Shown here piece by piece: positions 18,713 through 29,111 of a stretch of DNA of 64,000 nucleotides; within the stretch, counting starts at the first letter, position 1, and the number at the start of each line of letters is the position of its first letter. The position numbers and the translations under genes are program-made. The notes under the pieces were generated by a model. It made no database searches. It saw nothing but the letters and a program-made list of their open reading frames with translations, and was not told the origin of the DNA. Origin of the DNA: Serratia quinivorans (GTDB taxonomy: Bacteria; Pseudomonadota; Gammaproteobacteria; Enterobacterales; Enterobacteriaceae); assembly GCA_900457075.1 (NCBI GenBank), contig UGYN01000002.1, forward strand, positions 3,286,001 through 3,350,000, given 5' to 3'.

Positions 18713-18905
18713 GACGAGCGAAGTTCCTTATCGTTAAAAAGGCGATAGCGCTATGTTCAGCATAGAGGAAGTTCGGCGATTTTTACCGCTTACGGTTGGC
18801 ATGCTGCGGAAATGTTAGTTAACCTAGGGCGGTGGTTTCCGACTGACGCCAGATGTCAGTTTTTTTGCGAGTTTATCCCCTTAGGGAAAAGTTAGGACGA
18901 CACGA

Positions 18906-19772
18906 ATGAAAGATCTGAATGTAGTAGACGGCATTAATGGTGCCGGTAACTGGCTGGTGCAGAACCAGGATTTATTGATTCAGTATGCGGTGAACATCGT
19001 CGCGGCGATTGTTATTTTCATCATTGGTTCGATCATTGCACGGGTAGTCAGCAATGCGGTAAACCGCGTGATGAAGCTGCGCGGCATTGATGCCACGGTA
19101 GCCGATTTCCTGTCGGCCATGGCGCGTTACGGCATTTTGGCCTTCACCTTTATTGCAGTGCTGGGGCGCGTTGGCGTACAGACTACCTCGGTGATCGCCG
19201 TGCTGGGTGCCGCAGGTTTGGCCGTCGGCCTGGCGCTGCAGGGCTCGCTGTCCAACTTCGCCGCAGGCGTGCTGCTGGTGGCCTTCCGTCCACTGCGTGC
19301 CGGTGAGTATGTCGATCTGGGCGGCGTAGCCGGTACCGTCGACCAGGTGCAGATTTTCTCCACCACGTTGCGCACCGCAGACAACAAAACCATCGTGGTA
19401 CCGAACGGTAAAATCATCGCCGGCAACATCATCAACTATTCCCGCGAGCCGAACCGCCGTGTGGATATCGTGGTTGGTGTGGCTTATAACGCCGACATCG
19501 ATGTGGTGAAAAAGGTACTGGGCGATGTGATCGCCGCTGACAAGCGCATCATGCACGCCAAAGGCGTGACCGTGCGTCTGAACGAGATGGCGCCTTCTTC
19601 ACTGAACTTCGTGACCCGCTCCTGGACCACCAATGCCGAGTATTGGAACGTGTACTTCGATCTGATGGAGAACTTCAAGCGCGCGCTGGATGCCAACAAC
19701 ATCGGTATTCCGTTCCCGCAGATGGACGTTCATCTGTATCGCAACGATGCGACCACCGCGAAAGCGGAATAA
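18906..19772 (+). CDS. mscS: Small-conductance mechanosensitive channel MscS
   Basis: A 288-residue inner-membrane channel that opens under membrane tension to release solutes during osmotic downshock. Three hydrophobic segments end in the Gly/Ala-rich pore helix [21 protein letters not shown] (about residues 98-118), followed by the beta domain with [19 protein letters not shown] and the alpha/beta cytoplasmic cage. Length matches E. coli MscS (286). AGGA lies upstream of the ATG. A terminator follows within a few bases of the stop. Confidence 0.97.
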   Translation: MKDLNVVDGINGAGNWLVQNQDLLIQYAVNIVAAIVIFIIGSIIARVVSNAVNRVMKLRGIDATVADFLSAMARYGILAFTFIAVLGRVGVQTTSVIAVLGAAGLAVGLALQGSLSNFAAGVLLVAFRPLRAGEYVDLGGVAGTVDQVQIFSTTLRTADNKTIVVPNGKIIAGNIINYSREPNRRVDIVVGVAYNADIDVVKKVLGDVIAADKRIMHAKGVTVRLNEMAPSSLNFVTRSWTTNAEYWNVYFDLMENFKRALDANNIGIPFPQMDVHLYRNDATTAKAE

Positions 19773-19775
19773 CGG

Positions 19776-19798
19776 AAAGGGGCCTTGGCCCCTTTTTT
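19776..19798. terminator. Rho-independent terminator after mscS
   Basis: AAAGGGGCC pairs with GGCCCCTTT (19776-19784 with 19787-19795) followed by T bases; A-rich on the other side, so it also serves the convergent MFS gene. Confidence 0.9.
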
Positions 19799-19804
19799 AT
19801 TTGT

Positions 19805-21155
19805 TCAGTTGGGCAACGCAGGGTCATGCGCAGATGCCCGGCGGCTCAAACTGAGCCGGTAGAGCAGGAAGATGGCGGCAGAGCCCACCAACACCGGTAG
19901 CGCCAGCCAGTTAAAGAACGTCTCCGGGGAATCGGCAGCGGCAATCATCCAGGCACCGAGCATGGAGCCGACAATGGAGCCGAAGCGGCCACTTGCCATC
20001 GCCCAGCTTACCCCGGTGACGCGAGCCGCAGTGGGGTAGATAGTGGCGGAAACCAGATTCAAACCGTTCTGTGCGCCTGCCACACCGAAGCCGACAAGGA
20101 ATACTGTGGCGGCCAGCGTGTAGACATCCCCCATCAGATAGCCGGTAGCGCCGACAACCAGCGCGGCACCCAGGTAGGACAGGGCCAGCACCCGGTAAGG
20201 CCCGGCGCGGTCCATCAGCAGCGCCATCAGGATAGCCCCGAGAGTCCCGCCCAGTGGCACCATCGCGCCAATGCGTGATGCGTGAACGATATCGTAACCG
20301 GCGTCCTTGAGAATGCTCGGCAGCCAACTGGTGAGCTGGTAAAACACGAACAGCGAGCAGAAGAACGCGGCCCACAGCAGCAGGGTCCGCACTGCGCGGC
20401 CTTCGGTGAACAGATGGGACACTGGCGACCGCGCCTGCGTTGGGCGCTCGTCATCGAGGATCGTTACGCCAGCCCAGCTTTTGCCAGTGATACGCTCAAC
20501 CACCTGGCGCAGGCCAGCGGCATGTTTCGGGCTGGAGGCCATAAAGCGCACTGACTCGGGCATCTGCCAGGCCAGCAACGGCAGCAGCATTAACGGCGCT
20601 ATGCCGCCCAACATCAGCACGCCACGCCAGCCGAACACCGGAATAATCTGCCCGGCCAGCAGGCCGCCCAGGGCCAGACCGGCGGTGAAACCGCTCCAGC
20701 TCAGGGTGACCATGATCATCCGCCGACGTGCCGGGGAGTACTCTGAACTGAGGGTGATGCAGGTGGGCATCGCGCCCCCCCAAACCAATGCCGGTAATTA
20801 ACCGCAACAGGGTCAGCGACTCAATGGAATGGGTATAGGCCGAGGCTAAAGTCCCCCCGCCAAAAATCAGTATCGAAACCAGCAGCACCCATTTGCGGCC
20901 AATGGCATCGGCGACCGGACCGAAGATCAGACTGCCGAGCAGCAGACCGAACAACCCGGCACCAAAGGCGGGGGATAACTGCGCAGGCAGCAGATCCCAC
21001 TCTTCGCGCAGGGCGGGGGCGATATAGCCAATGATGGCGGTATCAAAACCGTCCAGCAGGACGATCAGAAAACACAGGCTGAGGATCAGGATCTGGTAAG
21101 GCGAGACCTTGGCGTTGTCGATAATCTCACTGATACGAGCGGTGTTTTGGCTCAT
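19805..21155 (-). pseudogene. MFS transporter, aromatic acid:H+ symporter (AAHS) family, split by a +1 frameshift
   Basis: Two overlapping frames encode the two parts of one 449-residue major facilitator carrier. The first, from ATG 21155, runs through LLDGFDTAIIGYIAPAL and ends the family pattern at ITGIGLGG. The second continues with AMPTCITLSSEYSPARRR to the stop at 19805. The break is at a run of seven C on the + strand (20775-20781, G7 in the gene); deleting one G joins the frames exactly. The DGFD motif in the first helix is typical of PcaK/BenK/MhpT-like carriers for aromatic acids. Either the gene is inactive, or the extra base is a sequencing error. No aromatic catabolic genes are adjacent. 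Confidence 0.85.
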
Positions 21156-21382
21156 GGTAGTTCCACTAAATTGGGCTGGTGTGGAGCTGGCTGGAGGGCA
21201 GAATAGGCGTCAGGTTCCGGCTGAAACGGGCCTGAGCCAAAGCCGCTTTGGCTGGCATGGCGTAGAAACCCGAGTATACACCAGAGCCAAGGGCTTGCAG
21301 CGATGTTACGGGGGAAGCCGATGATCTTTTGCGGGTTTCACGCAGGGGAAGCAGGGGGCGCTAATTATAGATACTTTCGCTT

Positions 21383-22081
21383 TCAGAACGGGCTGGCGTG
21401 ATGGGCTTTGATCGGCTCTTGGCTGATAGGATGAAAAAAATGCAGCTCACTGGCGTGCAGCATCAGCCGCGGGGTCCGTTCGGTGCCGGGCAGCAGGAGA
21501 CCGCCATACAGGTCACAGCCCAAAATAGGGTGGCCCAATTGCTGACAGTGGATGCGCAGTTGATGAGTACGCCCGGTTTCCGGGGTCAGCTGCACCCGCG
21601 TTAATGGCAGTGACGTTCCGTCTTCCAACTCATGATAAAAGCGCTCAATGACCTGATAGCCGGAGCGAGCGGGCTTGCCGTGGATGGCGCAAATCGACAT
21701 CAGCGGGAACAACGCCGGATCTTTGGCAATCGCGGCGTCTATCACCCCTTCGTTATCGGCCAGATGCCCGCACAGCAGTGCGCTGTACACTTTGGTCACG
21801 GTACGCTGGCTGAACTGCTGGCAGAGGGCGGCATTGATAGCCTTATTGCGGGCAATCACCATCAACCCGGAAGTGCCGAAATCCAGGCGATGGATCAGGG
21901 TACAACCGGGGAATTGCTGTACCAGTCGATGATGCACCGAATCGAGATTTTGCGGATTTTTCCCCGACAGGCTGAGTAACCCGGTGGGTTTGTTGATCAG
22001 CACCAGACTTTCGTCCTGATAGAGGATCTCGATCTGCTCATGGCACGGCGGGGCGATAAAGGTATCGATAATCTTGGACAT
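21383..22081 (-). CDS. RluA-family rRNA/tRNA pseudouridine synthase paralogue
   Basis: A 232-residue enzyme of the RluA/RsuA superfamily that converts uridine to pseudouridine in RNA. The motif HRLDFGTSGLMV (about residue 63) contains the catalytic aspartate; NKPTGLLSLSG near the start and TGRTHQLRIHCQQLGHPILG near 165 are the other family blocks. There is no S4 domain, as in RluA and TruC. Length is close to RluA (219), but sequence differs enough that I do not assign a name or a target base. It stands alone; the 227-bp gap upstream (21156-21382 side) contains no gene. Confidence 0.88.
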   Translation of the reverse strand: MSKIIDTFIAPPCHEQIEILYQDESLVLINKPTGLLSLSGKNPQNLDSVHHRLVQQFPGCTLIHRLDFGTSGLMVIARNKAINAALCQQFSQRTVTKVYSALLCGHLADNEGVIDAAIAKDPALFPLMSICAIHGKPARSGYQVIERFYHELEDGTSLPLTRVQLTPETGRTHQLRIHCQQLGHPILGCDLYGGLLLPGTERTPRLMLHASELHFFHPISQEPIKAHHASPF

Positions 22082-22206
22082 CAGGCTACCCGGAGGGAGA
22101 GTGGGTGCGGATGATAACGAATTTTAAACCGGCTGACGAATTACGATCGCCTGACAACAGGGCGGGCAAAAAACCGAGAAGGTTGATTTCCATGCCAGCT
22201 AACTTT

Positions 22207-22241
22207 GTTTTCACCAGATGCCTCAAAGCATCCGGTGAAAA
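22207..22241. terminator. Hairpin at the end of the yia/sgb operon
   Basis: GTTTTCACCGGATGC pairs over 15 bp with GCATCTGGTGAAAAC on the minus strand (one G-U pair), loop about 6 bases. There is no U-run, so it may act as a terminator or an mRNA 3'-end stabiliser 36 bp past sgbE. Confidence 0.6.
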
Positions 22242-22276
22242 CTTTTGATACTGGAACTGAGGCCCGCCAACCCTAT

Positions 22277-22978
22277 TTATTGCCCGTAATAAGCATTCTT
22301 GCCGTGTTTGCGCAGGTAGTGTTTATCCAGCAGCGCGGGCTGCATGCTGCTGATGCCCGGCGTCAACTGGCGCGAGAAAATCCCCATATAGGCAATTTCT
22401 TCCAGCACTACCGCGTTGTGTACCGCGCTGTGCGCGTCCTTGCCCCAGGCGAAGGGGCCGTGTGAATTGACCAGCACCGCCGGAATGGCGTTCGGGCTGA
22501 TACCGCGTCGGTGGAAGGTGTCGATAATCACCTTGCCGGTCTCCAGTTCGTAATCTTGCGCAATTTCGTCCTCGGTCATCAGCCGGGTGCAGGGAATGGC
22601 ACCGTAGAAATAATCGGCGTGGGTAGTGCCCCAGGCGGGGATGTCCAGCCCGGCCTGCGCCCAGATGGTGGCGTGGCGCGAATGGGTGTGTACGATGCCG
22701 CCGATATCGGCAAATTCACGGTACAGCGCCAGATGGGTGGCGGTGTCCGAGGAGGGCTTTTTGCTGCCCTCGACGGTTTGGCCACTGGCGAGGTTGACCA
22801 CCACCATGTCCTCGGCCACCATGTGTTCATATTCCACGCCGGAAGGCTTGATCACCACCAGCCCGCGTTCGCGATCCACCGCGCTGACGTTGCCCCAGGT
22901 GAAGGTCACCAGGTTATGGCGCGGCAGGTCGAGGTTGGCTTCCAGTACCTGTTGTTTCAGCTGCGACAGCGTTAGCAT
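22277..22978 (-). CDS. sgbE: L-ribulose-5-phosphate 4-epimerase
   Basis: A 233-residue class II aldolase-fold epimerase that converts L-ribulose 5-phosphate to D-xylulose 5-phosphate, the last step before the pentose phosphate pathway. The start at 22978 follows AAGGGGG; the longer frame lies inside sgbU. Visible blocks are [29 protein letters not shown], the zinc histidines in [13 protein letters not shown], and the tail [17 protein letters not shown], almost identical to E. coli SgbE. It overlaps the end of sgbU by 7 bp and closes the operon. Confidence 0.94.
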   Translation of the reverse strand: MLTLSQLKQQVLEANLDLPRHNLVTFTWGNVSAVDRERGLVVIKPSGVEYEHMVAEDMVVVNLASGQTVEGSKKPSSDTATHLALYREFADIGGIVHTHSRHATIWAQAGLDIPAWGTTHADYFYGAIPCTRLMTEDEIAQDYELETGKVIIDTFHRRGISPNAIPAVLVNSHGPFAWGKDAHSAVHNAVVLEEIAYMGIFSRQLTPGISSMQPALLDKHYLRKHGKNAYYGQ

Positions 22979-23832
22979 GTCATACCCCCTTGTTGCATTT
23001 TTTGTTCGATCCAGCGGCGTGCCTGTACGATTTCTGCCACCGGCTCTTCGGCTTTCTCGGTCCACATCTCGATCAGGAAAGCGCCGCGATAGTTAAGCTG
23101 TTTCAGCGTGCGGAATAGCGCGACGAAGTCGACGCAGCCTTCGCCAAAGGGCACGTCGCGGAACTGCCCTGGCGAGCTTTCGGTGACCGGATAGGTGTCT
23201 TTCAGATGGATGGCGGCGATGCGGTCAATGCCCAGCGCCAGCTCCTGCGCCACGTCATTGCCCCAGGCGCTGAGGTTGCCGACGTCCGGATAGACCGTGA
23301 ACCACGGCGATGCCAGGCAGGTATCCCATGCCTTCCACTTGCTGATTGAGTTCATAAAAGCGGTGTCCATAATCTCCACCGCCAGCATCACCTGGGCGGC
23401 GGCGGCGCGTTCGACCGCCCATTGCATGCCCTCGGTGAAGCGGGCGAGGGTGCTTTCGTCCTGCTGTTCGTAATAGACGTCATAACCGGCGAGCTGGATG
23501 GTACGGATACCTACGTCCTTCGCCAGTTGGATCGCCTGTTCCATCACCTCGAAGGCGCGTTGGCGCAGCGCATCGTCATGGCTGCCGAACGGAAAGCGGC
23601 GGTGGCCGGACAGGCACATTGATGGGATGCTGATGCCGGTTTCCAGCATGGCGCTGACTAGCGACAGCCGCTGTTCTTTGCTCCAGCTCAGGCGTGCCAG
23701 CCGTTCGTCACTTTCATCCACCGACATTTCGACAAAATCAAAACCGCAGGCCTTGGCCAGCGCCAGACGCTCGGGCCAGGTCAGGTGTTTCGGCAGGGCT
23801 TTTTCATAAATTCCCAATGGGTGCTGGCGCAT
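22972..23832 (-). CDS. sgbU: L-xylulose-5-phosphate 3-epimerase
   Basis: A 286-residue TIM-barrel isomerase of the UlaE/SgbU type that turns L-xylulose 5-phosphate into L-ribulose 5-phosphate. The start at 23832 is chosen for GGAGAAG upstream and the family opening [16 protein letters not shown]. Conserved stretches include [31 protein letters not shown] and the metal-binding region [19 protein letters not shown] and HLKDT. One base separates it from sgbH, and its 3' end overlaps sgbE, so the three genes are tightly coupled. Confidence 0.93.
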   Translation of the reverse strand: MRQHPLGIYEKALPKHLTWPERLALAKACGFDFVEMSVDESDERLARLSWSKEQRLSLVSAMLETGISIPSMCLSGHRRFPFGSHDDALRQRAFEVMEQAIQLAKDVGIRTIQLAGYDVYYEQQDESTLARFTEGMQWAVERAAAAQVMLAVEIMDTAFMNSISKWKAWDTCLASPWFTVYPDVGNLSAWGNDVAQELALGIDRIAAIHLKDTYPVTESSPGQFRDVPFGEGCVDFVALFRTLKQLNYRGAFLIEMWTEKAEEPVAEIVQARRWIEQKMQQGGMTC

Positions 23833-23833
23833 A

Positions 23834-24490
23834 TCAACTTCTCCAGATGTCATCAATGACGGTGTGGAACTGACCGGCGGCGGTCAGCGGATCGGCAGCT
23901 TCTGCCAACGCCCGGCCGACGATAAAAGCGGTAACGGCGATGTCCTTAAACAGCGGTAAATCGGTCGGGGTGATGCCGCCAGTGACCGACAGCTCAATGC
24001 CCAGATCCGACAACGCTTTCATCAGATCCAAATCCTGTCGGCCCCAGGTTTGTCCGCTGGCCTGGGCGTCGCGGCCACGGTGGTAGATCGCCTGGCGGAT
24101 GCCAAGCTCGCGCCACTGCCGGGCATCGTCCAGCGTCCAGCGGCCGAACAGCTCAATCTGGATCTCGCCCTGGTGCTGTTGCGCCACCTCCAGCGCGCTG
24201 GCCATGGTGGCTAACGGCGCGGCGCAGATCACCGTCATCCAGTTGGCACCGTGGCTGAAGGCCTGCTGCGCCAGCGTGCCACCGGCATCGGCCACTTTCA
24301 GGTCGGCCACCAGCGTATGTTGTGGGCAGCGTTCACGCAGCGCGCTCACCGCCTGGATACCGGCGCTGATGCATAAAATGGTGCCGGCCTCGATAATGTC
24401 GACGTGCGGCTGCAGGCGTTCTGCCGTTTGCAGGGCGGCGTCCAGCCGGGTGTGATCGAGCGCCAGTTGCAGACGCGGTTTGTTGCTCAT
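23834..24490 (-). CDS. sgbH: 3-keto-L-gulonate-6-phosphate decarboxylase
   Basis: A 218-residue TIM-barrel enzyme of the OMP-decarboxylase suprafamily. It decarboxylates 3-keto-L-gulonate 6-phosphate to L-xylulose 5-phosphate. Family blocks are [35 protein letters not shown] (catalytic Asp/Lys, D-x-K-x-x-D), [13 protein letters not shown] and [16 protein letters not shown], which closely follow E. coli SgbH. E. coli SgbH has DWKVAD where this protein has [12 protein letters not shown] precedes the ATG at 24490, which overlaps the stop of the kinase gene by four bases. Confidence 0.94.
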   Translation of the reverse strand: MSNKPRLQLALDHTRLDAALQTAERLQPHVDIIEAGTILCISAGIQAVSALRERCPQHTLVADLKVADAGGTLAQQAFSHGANWMTVICAAPLATMASALEVAQQHQGEIQIELFGRWTLDDARQWRELGIRQAIYHRGRDAQASGQTWGRQDLDLMKALSDLGIELSVTGGITPTDLPLFKDIAVTAFIVGRALAEAADPLTAAGQFHTVIDDIWRS

Positions 24491-25969
24491 AGGGCCTCCT
24501 TCTGGATGGATTGCAGCGTGGCTACCAGCGCCTGATAACATTGATATTTTTTACCGTAAGCCTCTGCTGCTGCTGCGTCCGGCAGCACCCGTTCGATGCG
24601 CGGTGCCAGCGCTCGCTGGGCGGCAGTGAAATCGCTGAATACGCCGCTGCCGACCATTGCCGCCATGGCTGCACCCAGGCAGCCGGTTTCTTCCACCTGC
24701 GGCAGTTCCACCGGCAGGCCGCTGACGTCGGCGAACATTTGCATCCAGGGGGCGGATTTGGCCGGACCGCCGGTGACGCGCAGTGCAGTAGCCGCAGGGA
24801 AGCGTTGCCGCATGCGGTTGAGGTGGGTCATATGACAGAACACCACGCCTTCATAAATCGCCTGTACCAAATGCTCGCGCTGGTGGAAGGCCTGCATGCC
24901 ATGGAAGCTGGCGCTCAGGCCCAGTCCGGCGTTGGAGCCGTACAGGAAGGGAACAAACAGCAGGCTGCTGTCGGCCTTCGGCAGCGTTGCCACCCAGTCG
25001 TTGAGCTGGGCGTAGTCCTGCAGCCCCCATTGTCGGCAGAACCACTCCAGGTTGGCGGCAGAGGTTGGGCTGGCTTCGTGCACAATGTATTTGCCGGCTT
25101 CGGCGTGGCGACCATAAACAAACGGGTGGTCGAAACCGTCGGTGATTTTGTCGGTAATGCCGCTGGTAAACCGACCAGGTGCCCATCACTGCGTTGAGCC
25201 GCGTTTCGTCGTGTAGCCCGGCGCACAGCGCGGTGGACACCACATCGAACAGCCCGCCGACCACTGGCGTACCTGGCAATAGCCCGGTTGCCTTTGCAGC
25301 GGCGGCGTTGATCCGTCCGGCGATTTCGGCCGAACCGACAATCGGCGGCAGGGTGGGCATGATGTCGCCAATGCCCAGCAGCTGTGCCAGCGCCGGGTCA
25401 TAGCGACCCTCGGCCATTTGGTAAAGATTGGATTCGGAGATATTGGTTTCTTCACAGGCCAACTCGCCGGTCAGGCAGTAGCGCAGATAATCGTGGGCCA
25501 TCAGCACGCTGCCGATCTGGCGATAACGTTCCGGCTGATGTTGCCGAACCCAGCGCAGCAGCGACACCGGGTGGCCGGTCCACAGCGTTTGCCGGGTCTG
25601 CGGATACAGCGTCTGCGGCACGCCCTGTTTTTGCCATTCCTGCACCAGCGCCAGTGCGCGCTGGTCAGAAGACAGCATGGCATTACCCAGTGGCTGCCCT
25701 TGCTGATCCAGCAGAAACGCCCCTTTGCCCTGCGCCGAGATGCCGACGGCCTGAATATCACCGACAGCAATCTTGTTGCGGGTCAGCAACTCGCGGATCA
25801 CCTCGGCAGCGGTGTGCCATAGTGCAGGCATATCCCGCTCCGCCCAACCCGGTTGGGGCGAGACAATTTCCAGGTTGCGGCGAGCGATACCCAGTTCAGT
25901 TCCCTGACGGTCATACAGCCCGGCTTTGATAAAGGTGCCGCCGCAGTCCAACCCCAACCAATAGTCCAT
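24487..25969 (-). pseudogene. lyxK: L-xylulose/3-keto-L-gulonate kinase (FGGY family), split by a +1 frameshift
   Basis: A FGGY-family carbohydrate kinase that would phosphorylate 3-keto-L-gulonate (or L-xylulose) before SgbH acts. The start MDYWLGLDCGGTFIKAGLYD at 25969 overlaps the stop of the upstream MFS gene by one base. The frame is intact to GTWSV near residue 267, then breaks at TTT (AAA on + at 25168-25170). Removing one T gives GTWSVTSGITDKITDGFDHP, the expected continuation to the stop at 24487. The repaired protein has 493 residues, against about 498 for E. coli LyxK. As written, the ATPase lobe needed for catalysis is lost. This could be decay or a base-calling error. Confidence 0.85.
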
Positions 25970-27264
25970 TATTCGGCCCTCGCGCTTTGGTCGCATTTGT
26001 TCGGCAGCATCAGCGCCAGCACCGAGGCAATGGCCAGTGATACCGCCAGGCTGTAAACGCCGACGTCCTTGCTGAACAGGCTGATCAATACGCCGACCAT
26101 ATAAGGGCCGCAGAAACCGCCCAGGTTGCCCAGCGCGTTGATCACGCCGCGTGCCCCACCGGCCACTTCGGCATTGAACAGTTTGGGAGGAATGGTCCAG
26201 AACACCCCGGCGGCGGCCTGGATGAATACCCCACAGCCGACCAGCGCCGCGTAGGACCACCAGATGTGATCTTTCAACAGTACCGACAGCGCCATGCAGA
26301 TGGCGAAGCAGGCCAGCGGCAGCGCGACGAAGATTTTGCGTTTTCCGGTACGATCGGAGAGTGAGGAAATCACCAGCATGCCGAAGATGGCACCGATGTA
26401 GGGCAGAATAGCCAGTATGCCGACCTGTTCCATGTTGCCGTTGGTCAGCCCCTTGAGGATGGTCGGCAGCCACAGGGTGTAGCCGTAAATTCCGGTTTGG
26501 TAGAAGAAGTTTACCAGGATCAGCTGCCACATGATCTTGTCGCCCAACACCCGGCGCAGCGAGGCGTTGCGCACCGTTTTGCCTTTGATCAGCAGTTGTT
26601 CGTCATGCAGCGTTTTGATCAGGTAGTCTTTTTCCGCTGCTGAAATCCACTTGGCCTCCTGCGGACGGTTGCTGATGGTGAAGTACCACAGCACCATCAC
26701 CACCAGCGACAGCGCGCCTTCCACCAGAAACAGCATACGCCAGTCCCAGACGGTGATGATCCAGCCGGACAGTGGGGCGGTGAGAATACCGGCTATCGGC
26801 ACGAACATAATGACGATGGCGTTGGCACGGCCGCGTTCCTTGTCCGGGAACCAGTTGCTGATCATGGTCAGCACCACCGGCAGCATGCCGCCCTCGGAGA
26901 CGCCCAGGGCAAAGCGCAGGAACAACAGTTGATACTGGTTACTGACCAGCCCGGTCAGCACCGAAATAATCGCCCAGGCCAGCAGCGACCAACCGATGAA
27001 TTTCTTGCCGTTGCCGTACACCGCCAACTTGCCGCCGGGTACCTGCAGGAACAGATAACCGATAAAGAAGATGCCGCCGGCCAAACCGGCCATCGAGGCG
27101 GTAATACCCAGCTCGGCATCCATACCACCGGGCATGGCGAAGGCGATATTCACCCGGTCCATATAGGAAATGATGCAGGTAATCAGGATCGGCGGCACGA
27201 TCCGCAGCCAGCGTAATTTGGGGATCGCCTGGTTTTGAGTGACAGAAACAGAGGCAATATTCAT
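25969..27264 (-). CDS. MFS transporter, anion:cation symporter family, in the sugar-acid operon
   Basis: A 431-residue inner-membrane carrier with about 12 hydrophobic segments. The start ISYMDRVNIAFAMPGG, then GLAGGIFFIGYLFLQVPGG and the loop SEGGMLPVVLTMISNWFPDKERGRAN, are the signature of the ACS branch that carries sugar acids such as glucarate, tartrate and ascorbate. In E. coli this operon position is taken by the TRAP importer YiaMNO. In Klebsiella an MFS gene (yiaX2), needed for ascorbate use, sits here, and this arrangement matches that one. AGGTG precedes the ATG. A 108-bp gap separates it from yiaL; the kinase start overlaps its stop. Confidence 0.9.
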   Translation of the reverse strand: MNIASVSVTQNQAIPKLRWLRIVPPILITCIISYMDRVNIAFAMPGGMDAELGITASMAGLAGGIFFIGYLFLQVPGGKLAVYGNGKKFIGWSLLAWAIISVLTGLVSNQYQLLFLRFALGVSEGGMLPVVLTMISNWFPDKERGRANAIVIMFVPIAGILTAPLSGWIITVWDWRMLFLVEGALSLVVMVLWYFTISNRPQEAKWISAAEKDYLIKTLHDEQLLIKGKTVRNASLRRVLGDKIMWQLILVNFFYQTGIYGYTLWLPTILKGLTNGNMEQVGILAILPYIGAIFGMLVISSLSDRTGKRKIFVALPLACFAICMALSVLLKDHIWWSYAALVGCGVFIQAAAGVFWTIPPKLFNAEVAGGARGVINALGNLGGFCGPYMVGVLISLFSKDVGVYSLAVSLAIASVLALMLPNKCDQSARAE

Positions 27265-27372
27265 ATATACACCTGTAGGGTCAGATTTTATTGTTTTGGT
27301 GGTTTAAGGCGCAGGGGCGCCCACACCCGCCCGTAGGCCGATGATTTTTATCTTTGATTCCTTTGCTGTCGG

Positions 27373-27843
27373 TCAGGCGCTAAATAATGCCAGCGGTATT
27401 TTCACCACTACTTTGCGAATATCGCAGGGTTGTTGATTAATACAGGCCGGGCGATGAACATCCGGCGGGAAAAATACCGCAAAATTACCGGGCTGCATGG
27501 TTAACCAGGATTCATCCGCGACGTCTTGATAAAAAATAATGTCGCGCTGCGCCAGTAATTCCTGATGGATCGGGTTATCGCCACGATCCGCCGCCACGCC
27601 GATCAATTCGCTGCCGCTGACCAGAAACTGCACATCAACATTTTGACGGTGCACTTCGGGCCGCAGATCGCTCGGTTGCTGGGTGTGCAGATCCAGCACC
27701 TGTACTACATAGCCGGTAGCGGGATCCTGATAACGTCCGGCGGGCAGGGCGCTGAAATCCGTGCCTTGCAAATAGGCGATGGCGTGAGCCACCGGTGCCG
27801 GGTAGTGCTCCGGTGAGGTATTGGCGATATGGCCAAAGATCAT
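27373..27843 (-). CDS. yiaL: YiaL, YhcH/YjgK/YiaL-family cupin protein
   Basis: A 156-residue protein of the YhcH family, almost the same length as E. coli YiaL (155). The start at 27843 is set by AGGAG upstream and by the family opening MIFGHIANT; the longer frame lies within yiaK. Cupin-like blocks with metal-ligand candidates are EVHRQNVDVQFLVSG (Glu/His) and NFAVFFPPDVHRPAC (His). A function in sugar-acid handling, perhaps as an isomerase or lyase-like accessory, has been proposed for the family but is not settled. It lies 13 bp after yiaK. Confidence 0.92.
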   Translation of the reverse strand: MIFGHIANTSPEHYPAPVAHAIAYLQGTDFSALPAGRYQDPATGYVVQVLDLHTQQPSDLRPEVHRQNVDVQFLVSGSELIGVAADRGDNPIHQELLAQRDIIFYQDVADESWLTMQPGNFAVFFPPDVHRPACINQQPCDIRKVVVKIPLALFSA

Positions 27844-27856
27844 GGTGTTTCTCCTG

Positions 27857-28855
27857 TTACAGCGCCTGAATGCGCGCCCAGATGCGCTCATCCACCGGAA
27901 TGCCGTCACGCATGTTTTCTGCATGAATGCGTGGGAATTTATGGCCCGGCAGGCGGATAGCCACCTCCGGGTTATCGCGTTCGGCGCTGGTGATGTAGTC
28001 CATGATGCGCTGCAGTTTTGCATCGCGAGTGGCACCGTTGATCAAGCGTTCGATCTCAATGGCGATAAACACCTGCGACACGCCGTACTCGTCACGGTTG
28101 TCCTCGGTGACTTCCGCGACTGAAGATCCGCCGGAAAGCAGGGTGGCGATCATATCCAGCACTACCGACAGCGCCGATCCTTTCCAGTAGCCCATCGGAA
28201 GAATGCGACGGTTCTCTTCAATGGTGGCCGGATCGCGCGTCAATTGCCCGTCGTTGTCAAAGCCGCCGTCCACTGGCAGGGTTTTGCCCGCCAGCCGGTT
28301 CAGCTCCAACGCGCCATAGGAGAACATCGACATCGACATATCCACCATGGTGATTGGGTTACCCGGCACCGCGACGATCAATGGATTGGTGCCGATGCGG
28401 CACTCTTTGGCTCCCCAGGGCGGCATCACTGCTGCTGAGTTGGTCCAGCAAATGCCGATATAGCCTTTCTCTGCCGCTTGCCAGCCGTAGCCGCCGCCGC
28501 GCATCCAGTGGTTGGCATTACGCAGGGCCACCAGCCCGATACCGTGGCCGTCGGCTAACTGCATGGCGCGATCCATCATCTTGCGGGCGGTGAGGTTACC
28601 TATGCCCTGATGGGCGTCCCATTGCTCAATTGCACCCAGCGACAGCAGCTTGCTGGGCTCGGCGTCAGGCACAATATCGCCAGCGTCCAACTGCTGAATA
28701 AAACGTGGGAAACGGTTAACGCCGTGGGAGTAAACGCCGCTGGCGGAGGTATCGGCGAACATACCGGCACAGTCATCGGCGGTGCCTTCCGCCACACCCC
28801 GCGCCAATAGCACGCGTTTGAATTGCTGCTTTAGATCGGTGTAACTCACTCTCAT
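27857..28855 (-). CDS. yiaK: 2,3-diketo-L-gulonate reductase
   Basis: A 332-residue NAD(P)H-dependent reductase of the malate/L-lactate/ureidoglycolate dehydrogenase superfamily, the same length as E. coli YiaK (DlgD). It reduces 2,3-diketo-L-gulonate to 3-keto-L-gulonate. Visible are [16 protein letters not shown] with the catalytic histidine (about residue 44), [35 protein letters not shown] and the [14 protein letters not shown] helix. It is the first gene of its transcription unit. An operator-like element lies 46-62 bp upstream of its start. Confidence 0.94.
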   Translation of the reverse strand: MRVSYTDLKQQFKRVLLARGVAEGTADDCAGMFADTSASGVYSHGVNRFPRFIQQLDAGDIVPDAEPSKLLSLGAIEQWDAHQGIGNLTARKMMDRAMQLADGHGIGLVALRNANHWMRGGGYGWQAAEKGYIGICWTNSAAVMPPWGAKECRIGTNPLIVAVPGNPITMVDMSMSMFSYGALELNRLAGKTLPVDGGFDNDGQLTRDPATIEENRRILPMGYWKGSALSVVLDMIATLLSGGSSVAEVTEDNRDEYGVSQVFIAIEIERLINGATRDAKLQRIMDYITSAERDNPEVAIRLPGHKFPRIHAENMRDGIPVDERIWARIQAL

Positions 28856-28900
28856 CCTGATTCTCCGCTACGGCGTATTTGTTTGTTTTATGCTCTTCGT

Positions 28901-28932
28901 ATTTCAATATACGGAATTGCATTTCAAATAAA
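28901..28932 (-). promoter_or_regulatory. IclR/YiaJ-type operator upstream of yiaK
   Basis: ATTTC-N7-GGAAT (28901-28917) followed by another ATTTCAA starting exactly 20 bp after the first. The same arrangement occurs at 33797-33826 upstream of the ABC genes. It lies 46-77 bp upstream of the yiaK start. Confidence 0.6.
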
Positions 28933-29015
28933 TGCTATACCTGCGGTTGAACGAAGTCAAAGCGACGGAGGAGAAAGTTATTTATATAAAACAGTGTGTT
29001 AAATTAATCTGATGA

Positions 29016-29037
29016 ATTTGTGATCGACAACACGTTT
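29016..29037 (-). promoter_or_regulatory. Candidate CRP-binding site upstream of yiaK
   Basis: The 22 bases centred on TGTGATCGACAACACG agree with the CRP consensus at 16 positions, with a perfect TGTGA half. The site lies about 160 bp upstream of yiaK. Carbon catabolite control of such an operon would be expected. Confidence 0.4.
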
Positions 29038-29068
29038 TGGGGTGTTGACGTGCTTCAGACGTGGCAAA

Positions 29069-29093
29069 GCAGAGCGGAACAGGCCCGCTCTGC
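29069..29093 (-). terminator. Hairpin after the SMP-30 gene
   Basis: GCAGAGCGG (29069-29077) pairs with CCGCTCTGC (29085-29093) around a 7-base loop. It lies 19 bp past the SMP-30 stop, which suggests that the ABC/lactonase genes and the yiaK genes are separate transcripts. The U-run is short. Confidence 0.6.
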
Positions 29094-29111
29094 CAACATC
29101 ATTTTTCCCCG

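Noticed and set aside
20775..20781. Phase-variable homopolymer switch in the MFS gene
   Set aside because: A seven-base run in the middle of a metabolic carrier, together with three other +1 insertions nearby, fits sequencing error better. It is kept only as a point to check.
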